Both the position numbers and the translations under genes were made by a program. From NCBI GenBank assembly GCA_963813555.1, contig CAWEZX010000015.1, positions 127,117 to 191,116 of the forward strand: 64,000 nt of DNA. The letters run 5' to 3'. This document shows, piece by piece, positions 47,678 to 57,363 of the stretch. The notes below the pieces were generated by a model. The model saw only the letters and a list, made by a program, of their open reading frames with translations. It had not been told where the DNA came from and did not search any database. The first letter of the stretch is position 1. Each line of letters opens with the position of its first letter. Origin of the DNA: Roseiarcus sp963813555 (GTDB taxonomy: Bacteria > Pseudomonadota > Alphaproteobacteria > Rhizobiales > Beijerinckiaceae).

Positions 47678-47853
47678 TGAGCGATCCGCATATCAACTTT
47701 ATCGTTGCGGCCTATGCGGTCGCGGCCTTGACGATCGGCGCCATGATCGGCTGGGTGGTTCTGGACGCGCGTCGTTTGAACGCCCAACTGGCCCAGGCGA
47801 CGCGGGCGCTCGACGGCGCGCGCGGCAGGGCGAAGGGCGGCGAGCGCCAATGA
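47677..47853 (+). CDS. ccmD: Haem exporter accessory protein CcmD
   Basis: This 58-residue protein has a single membrane helix (INFIVAAYAVAALTIGAMIG) followed by a positively charged tail (VVLDARRLNAQLAQ), the usual CcmD layout. The ATG overlaps the ccmC stop (TGATG) and its TGA overlaps the ccmG ATG (ATGA). CcmD helps release haem-loaded CcmE from CcmC. Confidence 0.88.
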   Translation: MSDPHINFIVAAYAVAALTIGAMIGWVVLDARRLNAQLAQATRALDGARGRAKGGERQ

Positions 47854-48434
47854 GCGTCGAGGCCGAAACCCCCGCCCTGCGTCCGCGGCGACGCTGGCTC
47901 GCCTATGCGCCGCTCATCGTCTTCATGGCGCTCGCGTGGCTGTTGTTCGAGCGGCTGGGCGCAGGCGATCCAGCAAGCATTCCCTCGGTCCTGATCGGCC
48001 AGTCCGCTCCACCGCTCAATCTGCCCGGCCTCGACGGCGCGAAAGGCCTGACCGACGCCGACTTGCGCGCCGGCCATGTCAGCGTGGTCAACGTATTCGG
48101 CTCCTGGTGCGAGCCGTGTCATTTTGAGCATCAATATCTGATGGCGCTCGCCGCCGACCCCGATCTCAAGGCCAGGGGCGTCGCGATCTATGGCGTCGCG
48201 CAAAAGGACTCGGCTGAAAACATTCGCCGCTTCCTGGGCGCGAAAGGCGATCCCTACGCCAAGGTGGGTCTCGACCAGGACAACCGCGCCGGCATCGACT
48301 GGGGCGTTTACGGCGTGCCCGAGACCTTCATCGTCAGGGGCGACGGCAAAATGGTTTTCAAGCTTGTCGGGCCGATCACCGCCGCGACACTCGAGAGCGA
48401 GGTCAAGCCGCAGATTCTCAAGGCGATGGACTAG
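47850..48434 (+). CDS. ccmG: Periplasmic thiol:disulfide interchange protein CcmG (DsbE)
   Basis: This membrane-anchored thioredoxin-fold protein reduces apocytochrome c thiols before haem ligation. The 194 residues have an N-terminal anchor (about 20-38), NVFGSWCEPCHFEH with the redox pair CEPC, and the cis-proline loop YGVPETFIV. It receives electrons from CcdA, encoded at 5.3 kb. An IS1111-type element begins 8 nt after the stop. Confidence 0.95.
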   Translation: MSVEAETPALRPRRRWLAYAPLIVFMALAWLLFERLGAGDPASIPSVLIGQSAPPLNLPGLDGAKGLTDADLRAGHVSVVNVFGSWCEPCHFEHQYLMALAADPDLKARGVAIYGVAQKDSAENIRRFLGAKGDPYAKVGLDQDNRAGIDWGVYGVPETFIVRGDGKMVFKLVGPITAATLESEVKPQILKAMD

Positions 48435-48442
48435 GGTCATGT

Positions 48443-49810
48443 GTGGATGCCCCCGTCGATGCAAGAGGTTTTTTGACGGCGCCGGCGATGATCGGGTGCG
48501 GTCATGTGTCAGGCCTCGAAGTGCGGCTTTGCCACATGCCGCGGGCCGGTATGGAGATACGCAGACCAGGCGCAGATCAAAACCGCGAGCGGCTTAAGCT
48601 CGTTGACCCTAATTGCTTTTCCTGGCCTCGACTTGTCCGATCAGTTTGCCCTTACCGCTCCTCGACCTCCCTCATCGCCGACGCACCAGCGTGAGCGCTG
48701 CCGATCAGGCCGGCGCCAGCGCTGATCCTCGATAGTCTTCGCCCCTGGTGAGCATCGCCCAGACCGAACGGGCCATCTTGTTGGCGAGCGCGATGGCCGC
48801 CACCAAGCGCGGCTTCCCGGCCAGCATTCGGGCCAGCCACGACCCCTTGGCCGCGCCCTTGCGGACTGCCCATCTGATGACGGTCATGGCGCCGATGATC
48901 AGAAGCCGGCGGATGTCGCGCTGGCCCATCTTTGACGTCCGCCCCAGCCGCGGCTTCCCGCCAGTCGTGTGTTGCCGCGGAACGAGACCGAGCCAGGCGG
49001 CGAAGTCGCGTCCTCGCCTGAAGGTCGCCATCGGCGGCGCAAAGGCCTCGATCGCCGCGGCGGTGATCGGCCCCATCCCCGGCATGCTCTGAAGACGCTT
49101 CGCCGTCTCATCGTCGTTGGAGAGCCGCCGCAATCTCTTGTCGAGCTCCGCAATCTCGACATCAAGGCGGCCAATATGATCGAGGTATCGCTGGCTTAAG
49201 CTCGCACACCAGCGGATGGAGCGAGCCCGTGTCTCGCATCGCGGTCGCCAGCGCTTTCACCTGGGCAAGCCCGTGAGCGGCGACAATCCCATGCTCCGCC
49301 AGATGACCGCGCAGCGCATTCACCAGCTGGGTTCGCTGCCGCACCAAGAGGTCGCGCGTCCGAAAGATCATGGATCGCGCTTGCTGCTCTTCCGTCTTCA
49401 ACGCCACAAAGCGCATCGTTGGCCTTGAGGCCGCCTCGACGATCGCCTCGGCGTCGGCGGCGTCATTCTTCTGGCGGCGCACAAACGGCTTGACATAAAT
49501 CGGTGGAACGAGCCGCACGTCGTGCCCGAGACCGCTGATCGCCCGTCCCCAATGGTGCGCCGTCGCGCACGCCTCCATCGCCACCGCGGCAGGCGGCTGC
49601 TTAGCCAGGAAGCCGAGCAACTGCGCCCGCGACACCTTCTTGCGCAATATCGGCCGGCCGTCCTTCGACGCCGCATGGACTTGGAACGTTCGCTTTGCCA
49701 AGTCGATCCCAATGATCGTAGCCTTCTCCATGGATGCCTTCTCCGCTGTGGCTGGTCATGCAACATCACCAGCGTGGCACACTTCGATGCCGTCGGGAGG
49801 GGGCATCCAC
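48443..49810 (-). mobile_element. IS110 family, IS1111-like element
   Basis: A 12-bp inverted repeat, GTGGATGCCCCC at 48443-48454 and its complement at 49799-49810, brackets a transposase gene on the minus strand. Short subterminal inverted repeats and a long non-coding region after the transposase gene (48455-48704) are features of the IS1111 subgroup, in which the guide (bridge) RNA is encoded on that side. Exact element ends are not fixed. Confidence 0.72.
48705..49731 (-). CDS. IS110/IS1111 family DEDD transposase (frameshifted)
   Basis: The N-terminal RuvC-like DEDD domain reads IIGIDLAKRTFQVHA, VAMEACATAHHWGR and RRQKNDAADAEAIVEAA. The C-terminal transposase domain reads LQSMPGMGPITAAAIEAF, with the serine-containing GRTSKMGQRDIRRLLI. 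One extra base near 49198 (CTTAAGCC for CTAAGCC-type reading) shifts the frame; repaired text is SQRYLDHIGRLDVEIAELD. About 342 residues when repaired. Confidence 0.85.
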
Positions 49811-49843
49811 CCCATCAAAACCCGTGTATGATGGCCCCCGTTC

Positions 49844-50284
49844 GTGCACGCCCGTCGATCGAAGGACGTCAACCAGAGCCGACGGCTTCTGTCGCTGGCT
49901 GCGGTCCGGGACGGCATGGACCGAGGCTCGGCGGCCAGGATCGGCGGCATGGACCGCCAGACGCTGCGCGACTGGGTCCATCGCTTCAACGCCTCGGGGC
50001 CGGCTGGGCTCATCGACAATTGGACCGAGGGTCCGAAGCCTCGCCTATCGGCGGAGCAACTGGCTCAGTTCGCGCAGATCGTCGAGGCCGGGCCGGATCG
50101 GGAGAAGGACGGGGTGGTCGGCTGGCGGCGCGTCGACCTCAAGCGCGTCATCGCCGAGAGGTTCGGCGTCGACTTTCACCAGCGCTATGTCGGAAAGCTC
50201 CTCGAGAAGCTTGGCTTCTCGCATATCAGCGCCAGGCCCCGTCATCTGGGTCAGGACGAGCGGATCGTCGAGGCGTTTAAAAAC
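49844..50284 (+). pseudogene. IS630 family transposase, 5' fragment
   Basis: The helix-turn-helix region of an IS630-type transposase is present (GMDRQTLRDWVHRFNASGPA, LIDNWTEGPKPRLSAEQL, RYVGKLLEKLGFSHISARP), ending at DERIVEAFKN. The catalytic DDE half is absent: the sequence diverges at about 50285. It appears truncated by the neighbouring IS110-type element. Confidence 0.75.
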
Positions 50285-50544
50285 GTATGGCCCGCCCCGT
50301 TCGCAAGGGGTTTTGTCGAGATTGGCGGCCGATCCAGTCTGCTTCAACGTATCCGGCCTCGAGGAGCTTCCTCCGGCCATGATGGAGATACGCGCGCTCC
50401 GGTCCTCATAAAACTCCCGGCGTCAGATCGCGCCGTTTTTTAAGCCAGGCTTCCGGAGCGCCGTTCGACTGTCAGGCCATCCCGTCGTCACCCTCTCGCA
50501 AACCCCTGTTGACCGATGGACGCTTTGACCGTGACCGGCCAATT

Positions 50545-51578
50545 CTATGCCGCCGCAGGCATTCCCATGACGGCGAACCGTTCTCCGCGCCGCAGCGCCG
50601 CCCAGGCGATTCTCGACAGCTTGTTGGCGAAGGCGACGATCGCAACGTTGCGATGGGCGCGGCCTGAAAGGCCTTTGGCTCATCGGCCCAGCGGCGTGTC
50701 GCGCTCAGCCACATAGGCAGCGCGGCGCGTGCACCGTGGATCAGCTGTCGGCGCAGGTAGCTGTTGCCTCGTTTGCTGATGCCAAGCAGCTTCGGCTTGC
50801 CGCCGGTGGTGAACTGACGGGGAACCAGGCCGAGCCACGCGGCGAGATCGCGCCCGCGCTCGAAGCTTTCCGCCCGCCCGACCGACGCGACAAGGGCGGA
50901 GGCGACGATCGCGCCGATGCCTGGGATTGTCGTCAGCCGTCGAGCCTTTTCGTTCTCCTTCACCCAGCGGGCGAACTCGGCGTCGAAGGCAGAAATTCGT
51001 CGATCGAGTTCGGCCCATGGCGCGCGAGCGTCGGCGACGAGCAGAGCAATTCGTGGGCTCAGGTCGGCTGCGCCTTGCTCGTCCATCAGTACGCTCAGAA
51101 ACTGCTCGAGCTTTCGCTTGCCCCGCGGAGCAACGAATCCGCGCTCCAGCAGGATGGCGCGCAACTGATTGATCAGAGCCGTCCGCTCCCCGACCAGTCG
51201 ATCTCGCGATCAATGCAGCGTCTGCATGTCGAGCTGGTCCTGGCCCTTCAGTTCGACGAACCGCATCGTCGGCCGCGTCGCCGCTTCCGCGATCCCCTCG
51301 GCCTCCCGATCGTCGTTCTTCCGCGCCTTGACATGGGGCCGAACATATTCGGGCGACATCAGACGCACGTCATGGCCGTGGGCGGCGAACACGCGGCCAA
51401 GATGGTGGGCGCCGCAGCAGGCTTCCATGCCAACAACGCACGGAGGAAGCTTCTCCGCCAGAGCAACCAGCGTCTCCCGTCTCACCTTACGCCGCATAAC
51501 GACCGCGCCGGACGTATCCAGCCCAACCACGCTGCAGACGTTCTTGCCGAGGTCGACGCCAAGCACAGAAATATCCAT
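50545..51578 (-). pseudogene. IS110 family transposase, degraded
   Basis: The DEDD domain starts at ATG 51578 (MDISVLGVDLGKNVCSVVGL; GMEACCGAHHLGRVF). An in-frame TGA (51210-51212) replaces what should be CGA before SRDRLVGERTALINQL. The C-terminal domain (TIPGIGAIVASALVASVG, GISKRGNSYLRRQLIHGARA) then needs a -1 shift near 50665 to continue as NVAIVAFANKLSRIAWAAL and end at TAG 50545. With both a stop and a shift it is probably dead. Confidence 0.78.
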
Positions 51579-51654
51579 ACCCCTTCCTCCTCCTGAACCG
51601 CCGGCGACCCTACGACGCCGGAAGGAGGGGCGGGCCATTCCATAAGAACTCTCG

Positions 51655-52257
51655 TCGCGAGCGAGCAGGACCGTCCGGACGTAAGACGCCATCGCGTACG
51701 CTGGCGAAACTATCAAGGCCTGATCGATCCCGGGCGCCTGGTTTTTATCGATGAGACCTGAACGATCCTTCGACAGGCTCAGGACCAACATGACCCGCCT
51801 CCGCGGCTGGGCGCCGAAAGGACAGCGGTTGATCGACAAGGTCCCTCACGGACACTGGAAGACCGCGACGTTCCTCGCCGCCCTGCGCAGCGATCGCATC
51901 GAGGCGCCCTGCCTGTTCGACGGACCCATCAATGGCGAGCGCTTTCTCGCCGACGTCGAGCCATTCCTGGTTCCAACCCTCAAGCCGGGCGATGTCGTCA
52001 TCCTCGACAACCTCGGTTCTCACAAGGGAAAGGCGGTGCGGCAGGCGACCCGCTCCGTCGGAGCGCGGTTGGTCTTCCTGCCGAAATACTCCCCCGACCT
52101 CAATCCGATCGAGCAGGTCTTCGCCAAGTTCAAAACCCTGCTGCGAAAGGTGGGAGCGCGAACATACGAAGCCGTCTCCCAAGCCTGTGCTCAGATCCTC
52201 ACGCAATACCCGCCCGAAGAATGCGCCGCATATATCAGGAACGCCGGATATGCGTAA
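51655..52257 (+). pseudogene. IS630 family transposase, 3' fragment with internal insertion
   Basis: The DDE half of an IS630 transposase is of a different subtype from the fragment at 49.8 kb: RWRNYQGLIDPGRLVFIDET, then NMTRLRGWAPKGQRLIDKV, VVILDNLGSHKG and FLPKYSPDLNPIEQVFAKFK. The motif DET-W is broken by a 19-bp insertion and TGA at 51759. The N-terminal half is missing. Confidence 0.78.
51765..51783. repeat. REP-like insertion in IS630 remnant
   Basis: ATCCTTCGACAGGCTCAGG sits where the transposase should read ACG-AAG-ACC-AAC-ATG. The core TTCGACAGGCTCAG resembles a repetitive extragenic palindrome; a related TTCGACAGGTCGAG occurs at 52378-52391. Confidence 0.6.
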
Positions 52258-52478
52258 ATCCAAAAGCAGACGGCTTGTCTTATGTCTTTTCGCGCTGAAG
52301 CGGCGAGAAGGAGCCGCTGGGAGAGGGTGGCTACCCTCTCGACAGCGGCGAGGGACGGATCGGGAGTTCTCTGACCGTTCGACAGGTCGAGCTAGAGTTG
52401 GATCGCCCTCGTCTTTTCCTTCGGCCTGGACGGATACTCGGGGGCGAGCCCCGAATGACAAGCAAAGGCGCGGAAAAG

Positions 52479-53406
52479 ATGCAGAATGACACCATCGGCG
52501 TCGATGTGTCGAAAGACCATCTCGACGCTCATCGCCTGGTCGACGGCGCGAGCCGTCGCTTCGCCAACGACAAGTGCGGGCGTAAGGCGTTCATGAAGTG
52601 GTTCGCGCAGACGCCTGTCCAGCGCGTCGTCTTCGAGCCGACCGGCCCCTATCACCGCGCCTTCGAGCGCGCCTTGGGCGCGGCGGGCGTTCCCTTCGTC
52701 AAGGTCAATCCGCGTCAGGCCCGCCGCTTCGCCGAGGCGATCGGCAGTCTGGCTAAGACTGACCGCCTGGATAGCGGCGATGCTGGCGCGCATGGGCGCA
52801 ATGTTGGAGCTCAAGTCGCGGCCGCCCCGGAGCGAAGCCCTGCTTGAACTCAAGGAGCGCGAGGCCCTGGTGAAAGACCGAACCGCCGCCAAGAACCGCG
52901 GCAAGGTCCTTGCCGCGCCGTTGTTGAAACGCCACAATGCGCAGCGCCTCGAACAGATCAAACGCCAGATCACGGCGATCGAGGCGGCGATCCTCGAGCA
53001 GGTTCAGGCCGAGCCCGATCTCGCCCAACGGTTCGCAATTCTGACCAGCATTCCGAGCGTCTCGGCCATAACCGCCTTCGCCTTGCTGATCGAAATGCCC
53101 AAGCTCGGCGTCCTCGAACCGGGGCAGGCCGCAAGTCTCGCAGGCCTTGCGCCTGTGGCGCGACAGTCGGGTCGCTGGACCGGTCGCGCCTTCATCCGCG
53201 GCGGCCGAGCCAGCGTCCGCCAGGCCATCTACATGCCCGCGCTGGTCGCGACCCGATTCAATCCGGACATGAAGGCCAAGTACAAGCAACTGATCAATGC
53301 CGGGAAGCCTGCCAAGGTCGCCCTCACCGCCGTCATGCGAAAGCTGATCCTACTGGCAAACGCTCTCCTCAAGGCCAACAGGAGCTGGACCCCAAAACCC
53401 GCTTGA
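52479..53406 (+). CDS. IS110 family DEDD transposase (frameshifted)
   Basis: The DEDD part reads TIGVDVSKDHLDAHRL, VFEPTGPYHRAFERAL and GSLAKTDRLD. A single extra A at 52773 shifts the frame, after which AAMLARMGAMLELK continues to FAILTSIPSVSAITAFALLI and GGRASVRQAIYMPALVA, ending KPA. The long non-coding region before it and the short one after suggest the IS110 (left-end guide RNA) subgroup. CGGATACTC occurs just outside both ends (52431 and 53410). Confidence 0.8.
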
Positions 53407-53422
53407 TCAAAACGGATACTCT

Positions 53423-53802
53423 AGTGTTCTGTCCCGCAGATAGCTTTACATATACGTTCGACCTTGTTGAGAATTTGCTCGTTCGTCGCGGTCCAGACGA
53501 ACGGCGTTGCTTTGGCGTTATAGGCTTCGACGAAGGTCTGGATTTTGGCGACGAGATCCTTGGCGGAAACGAAGGAGCCGCGCCGGATCTGACGTTGGGT
53601 AATGAGAGCGAACCAGCGTTCGATCTGATTGAGCCACGACGCATAGGTCGGCGTGAAATGCAGGTTGAAGCGAGGTCATTCGGCGAGCCGGGCGCGGATC
53701 TTCGGGTGCTTGTGAGCGGCGTCGTTGTCGACCACAAGGTGAAGATCGAGGTCGCGAGGGACATTGGCTTCGATGTGCTTCAGGAACCCCAGGAATTCCT
53801 GA
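53423..53802 (-). pseudogene. IS630 family transposase, 3' fragment
   Basis: On the minus strand the C-terminal DDE region of an IS630 transposase is readable: LDLHLVVDNDAAHKHPKI, then after an in-frame TGA the text FTPTYASWLNQIERWFALIT, TFVEAYNAKATPFVWTATNE and the terminal CKAICGTEH. The element end TAGTGTTCTGTCCC is at 53423. The 5' part was lost at the junction with the IS21 sequence. Confidence 0.72.
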
Positions 53803-54536
53803 TGTCGACCGGCTGGAGATGCGATGCCGGGAGCTGTGGGAGCAGACGCCGCACGGCTCGCATCCCGGCGCGATCGCCGACGTATGGGCCGAAGAAGTCC
53901 AGCGCCTGATGCAGCTTCCCCGCCCGTTCGACGGCTTCGTCGAACACGCCAAGCGCGTCTCGCCGACGCGCCTGATCCATCTGCAGCGCAATCGCTACAG
54001 CGTGCCGGCCTCCTTCGCCAATCGCCCGGTCAGCGTGCGGGTCTATCCCGAGCGTATCGTCGTCGCCGCCGAGGGGCAGATCGTCTGCGAGCACGCCCGC
54101 GTTTTTGCCCGTTCCCACGAACGGAAGAGCACCACGACGGTTTACGACTGGCGGCGCTATCTGGCGGTCGTTCAACGCAAGCCCGGAGCCTTGCGCAATG
54201 GCGCGCCGTTCGTCGAACTGCCGCCCGCCTTCCGCGCTCTGCAACAGCGCCTGCTCAAGACGCCAGGCGGCGACCGCGAGATGGTCGAGATCCTGGCCCT
54301 GGTCCTCCAGCACGACGAACAAGCCGTGCTCGCCGCCGTCGAACTGGCGCTGGAGGCTGGCGCGCCGACCAAGACGCATATCCTGAACCTGCTTCACCGC
54401 CTGGTCGACGGCAAACCAATGGGCGCACCGGCCGTAAAGGCTCCTCAGGCCTTGACGCTGATCACCGAGCCGCGAGCCCGACGTCGAGCGCTACGACGCC
54501 CTCCGTAAGGCCAGGGAGGCGCGCCATGCGTCATAA
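53803..54536 (+). pseudogene. istA: IS21 family transposase IstA, 3' part (frameshifted)
   Basis: The C-terminal domain of IstA is present: LWEQTPHGSHPGAIADVWAE, PRPFDGFVEHAKRVSPT, NRYSVPASFANRPVSVRVYP. One extra C near 54477 moves the end into the next frame (ADVERYDALRKAREARHAS). The stop TAA 54534-54536 overlaps the istB ATG 54526 by 11 nt, as usual for IS21. The catalytic N-terminal half is missing. Confidence 0.82.
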
Positions 54537-54859
54537 TCCGGCCGCCGGCGCGATCATCATCATGTTGCGCACCCTCAAAATGCACGGCATGGCGCAAGCC
54601 GTCGGCGACCTGACCGAACAAGGCTCCCCGGCCTTCGAGGCCGCCGTGCCGATCCTGTCGCAGCTTCTGAAGGCGGAGACGGCCGACAGAGAGGTCAGAT
54701 CAACGGCCTATCAGCTCAAGGCGGCGCGCTTCCCAAACTATCGCGACCTCGCCGGCTTCGACTTCGTCAGCAGCGAGGTCAACGAGGCGCTCGTACGACA
54801 ACTTCACCGCTGCGAGTTCCTCGAAGATGCTCACAATGTCGTCCTGGTCGGCGGCCCCG
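54526..54859 (+). pseudogene. istB: IS21 IstB helper ATPase, 5' part (interrupted in Walker A)
   Basis: The IstB N-terminal region (MLRTLKMHGMAQAVGDLTEQ, YQLKAARFPNYRDLAGFDF) runs up to NVVLVGGP and stops precisely where GTGKT should follow. The remainder is at 57450-57914 in the frame obtained by removing the intervening DNA. IstB is the AAA+ ATPase that directs IstA to target DNA. Confidence 0.88.
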
Positions 54860-54892
54860 ATCTCGCTTCATAATGCCCATCTCGCTATCACG

Positions 54893-56962
54893 CTACAAAG
54901 CCAGTGTATTTTGACGCGGATCGTCAGACGGCGGACGTCGATGACGACGGATATCGGCGGCGTGCCTGACCTTCTCGTCTTCGAGGTCGCTTGCCCTGAT
55001 CACCCAGGGCGCGCCTTTGCAAAGCTGATGGCCAGGAAGGACCTCCTCTTGGATCAGGCGCCGGACAGTCGCTTCGCTTACATTGAGGATCGCGGCGGCC
55101 TCACCGAGTGTCACCTCTCCTCGCTCCGTGCGCTCGCCTTCCCGGTAAGGTGCGATATGACGGTGGTTGCGCAGGAAGCACACGCGTGAACGGGTCCAAC
55201 CGTTGCCCTTGCCGGTCGTCTTGCCGGCTCTGTTGAGGACGGCTGCAATTGCCTGATCCGGCATCTGTCGCGCCAGCACGGACACGAGTTCGATCACATC
55301 GGCATCCGTACCCCACCGATGCTCGCCGACGCGGTTCTTGCGCACGCGCAAGGGCGTGTGGTCGCCGCCCTGCCATCGGATCACAAGAGTAAGCGCGTCG
55401 TCTTCGACGCGAACGACAATCTCCTCGATCAACGTGCGGATAATCCGCTTGCGGATTGCGGGCGTCGCACCCGGGCTGTCCCAGGCCCGCTCGACATCGG
55501 CGCCGAGTTCGAACAAACGTTGCCGTTCCGTGACGGTGAGCGAAGACTGTGGACCCGCTGCGAGCGTGTCGCGTTCGTCTTCAAGGCTATGCACCGCGAC
55601 CAGGCGCTCATTCCATCGATGCTCGAGTTCAGCTGCGACGAGGCGGTTGTCGGGATCGACGGCGTCGTACTGACGCCGCGCAAGGGCGGCCTCATAGTGG
55701 GCTTGCTCAAGGGCAAGATCGACCTGGCGCCGCTTCTCTGTGTTCTCGATTCGCCGCGCCTCCACAGCGCTGATCGCTGCTTCGACACCGAGCGGTTGAA
55801 GGCGCTCGATCACCTCGGCGCCAACCGCGCGATCGATCCGCATGCCGCCGAACGATATGCATGGATCGCCGCCATGGTTGAGATGGCCTCCGCGACAATG
55901 GTAGCGCCCCGAACTCCCGTTCTCGCCGCTGTAGGCGACGTGGAGCTTTCGGCCGCAATGACCGCAGCGAAGAAGACCGGCAAGCAGGGCCTCTCCGCGT
56001 CGCACAGCGCCGCGGCTCATGAAACTCTGACCGTTGGCGTTGTCGCTGATCAGGCGCTGATTCCTCTCAAACTCGGGCCACGCAATATATCCATCATGAT
56101 GATCGAGGATCAAAGCTTCCCAGACACTGCGGTCCTTGCGGAAGCCGCGCACGACCCGCTTGCGGCCGGATTTAATGGTGATGCGGCTGCCGGTGCGCCC
56201 GAACGCATAGGCGCCGGCGTAGATCGGGTTCGTCAGCATGTGGTGAAGCGTGTTGTAGACGGGCAGCTTCCAGGTGACGGTTCGCCCCTCGGCGCCATAT
56301 CCGACTGCCGGCAGCGGCACGCGTTCCTGGCGCATCCAAAGATGAACCTGCCGAACCGTCTGCAGCTCGGCGAACTTGGTGAAGACGAGTCCGATCGCTT
56401 CCTGGACGCGCCGGTCCGGGTCCTTCTCGATCCGGTCGTGCCGCACCTTGAGGAACCCGACCGCGACGGTGAGGAAAAGCTCGCCGCGGCGAGCCTTCTG
56501 CTTCAGGGCCTCGAGCGAGCGCTGACGGAAGAGCGAGAGTTCCATCTCGCTCATTGTGCCCTTCATGCCAAGCAGAAGGCGATCGTTCGGGTGGCGGGAA
56601 TTGTAGATGCCGTCCTCATCGATGATCAGCGTATCGACCAAGCCACAGAACTCCAGCAGAGTGTGCCAGTCTCGTCCGTTACGGGCGAGCCGCGACGCCT
56701 CGATCGAGACCACAGCGCCCACCCGTCCCTCGCAGATCGCGGCCAGCAGCTTCTCGAAGCCCGGCCGCGCGATCCCGGAACCGGACCGACCGAGATCATC
56801 GTCGATCACTTCGACGGCGCCCCAACCAAGAGCGCGGGCTCGATCGGCGAGCGCATACTGACGCCGGCGGCTCTCGTGATTGTTGAGAACCTGGTCGGTC
56901 GTCGACTGGCGCACATAGACGAACGCGCTGCGGGCCAAGTGCTCAGGCGTGATCTTGGTCAT
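54893..56962 (-). CDS. Large serine recombinase with C-terminal excisionase-like helix-turn-helix
   Basis: This 689-residue site-specific recombinase has a resolvase-type catalytic domain about 1-150 (FVYVRQSTTDQ with nucleophile Ser20, VVSIEASRLARNGRDW, GMKGTMSEMELSLFRQR), a recombinase domain to about 280, a zinc ribbon (CGHCGRKLHVAY, then YHCRGG), a coiled-coil (about 395-480), and a C-terminal domain EVTLGEAAAILNVSEATVRR typical of excisionase/MerR-like helix-turn-helix proteins. The last is unusual for serine integrases. I chose ATG 56962 (GGAGGA 5 nt upstream); GTG 56965 is possible. The stop is 33 nt from the element end. Confidence 0.92.
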   Translation of the reverse strand: MTKITPEHLARSAFVYVRQSTTDQVLNNHESRRRQYALADRARALGWGAVEVIDDDLGRSGSGIARPGFEKLLAAICEGRVGAVVSIEASRLARNGRDWHTLLEFCGLVDTLIIDEDGIYNSRHPNDRLLLGMKGTMSEMELSLFRQRSLEALKQKARRGELFLTVAVGFLKVRHDRIEKDPDRRVQEAIGLVFTKFAELQTVRQVHLWMRQERVPLPAVGYGAEGRTVTWKLPVYNTLHHMLTNPIYAGAYAFGRTGSRITIKSGRKRVVRGFRKDRSVWEALILDHHDGYIAWPEFERNQRLISDNANGQSFMSRGAVRRGEALLAGLLRCGHCGRKLHVAYSGENGSSGRYHCRGGHLNHGGDPCISFGGMRIDRAVGAEVIERLQPLGVEAAISAVEARRIENTEKRRQVDLALEQAHYEAALARRQYDAVDPDNRLVAAELEHRWNERLVAVHSLEDERDTLAAGPQSSLTVTERQRLFELGADVERAWDSPGATPAIRKRIIRTLIEEIVVRVEDDALTLVIRWQGGDHTPLRVRKNRVGEHRWGTDADVIELVSVLARQMPDQAIAAVLNRAGKTTGKGNGWTRSRVCFLRNHRHIAPYREGERTERGEVTLGEAAAILNVSEATVRRLIQEEVLPGHQLCKGAPWVIRASDLEDEKVRHAADIRRHRRPPSDDPRQNTLAL

Positions 56963-57137
56963 CACCGTCCTCCTCGCCGATCCGATCGTCCATCTCGGCC
57001 TGTATTCCCCGAGCGGCCGCTTCCGTCAGTAGAACCCGCAGCAATGGCGTGAGCGCCGTCCGGAGATGGGACGGAAGCTCTGGAGGCATCGTTGCTTGTT
57101 CGAATAAATCTCTTTGGTTGCGTCGCTCGTTCGTCAT
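56943..57137 (-). CDS. Small protein encoded upstream of the serine recombinase
   Basis: This 64-residue frame begins MTNERRNQRDLFEQATMPPE, continues LPSHLRTALTPLLRVLLTEA and ends in an acidic tail (EEDGDDQDHA). GGAG lies before ATG 57137 and the end overlaps the recombinase start by 20 nt, indicating coupling. I recognise no domain; a partner or regulator of the recombinase is plausible by position. Confidence 0.65.
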   Translation of the reverse strand: MTNERRNQRDLFEQATMPPELPSHLRTALTPLLRVLLTEAAARGIQAEMDDRIGEEDGDDQDHA

Positions 57138-57363
57138 CTCCGGCTCCTCGCGTCGAGGGCGAATCCCCTCGCAACAAGATTAGGAGTGTGCCGACCAGGG
57201 CGTGGAGCTCAGCGAGCTTCTCGAGCGGTAGCCGCGGATGTTGAACGAGTTCGCACGAAGACCCATTCGTCTTGGTCATCCAGGCGGGCAGCAGCGCCAA
57301 GGTGCGATCGGGCTGCCGCACAATGAGGTGATCGGCGCTTGCATGCCGCCGGACGCCGACCAC
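56962..57363 (-). CDS. DUF5372-like protein of the recombinase element
   Basis: The frame reads VVGVRRHASADHLIVRQPDR, then TLALLPAWMTKTNG and LPLEKLAELHALVGTLLILL, resembling the DUF5372 family that I recall beside recombinase genes. Conserved-looking text starts earlier (FEVRITYRFHPRAGDFVTV, up to 57417), but no start codon is seen before the element end, so translation may begin at GTG 57363 or the start may be lost. The frame overlaps the 64-residue gene, so the true end may be nearer 57140. The family call is tentative. Confidence 0.45.
   Translation of the reverse strand: MVGVRRHASADHLIVRQPDRTLALLPAWMTKTNGSSCELVQHPRLPLEKLAELHALVGTLLILLRGDSPSTRGAGDDERATQPKRFIRTSNDASRASVPSPDGAHAIAAGSTDGSGRSGNTGRDGRSDRRGGR

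Noticed and set aside
48705..49731. Two separate transposase genes instead of one frameshifted IS110 transposase
   Set aside because: IS110 transposases contain the DEDD and C-terminal domains in one protein, and a single base restores the join.
49844..52257. One IS630 element interrupted by an IS110 element
   Set aside because: The 5' fragment and the 3' fragment look like different IS630 subtypes, so they are more likely separate remnants.
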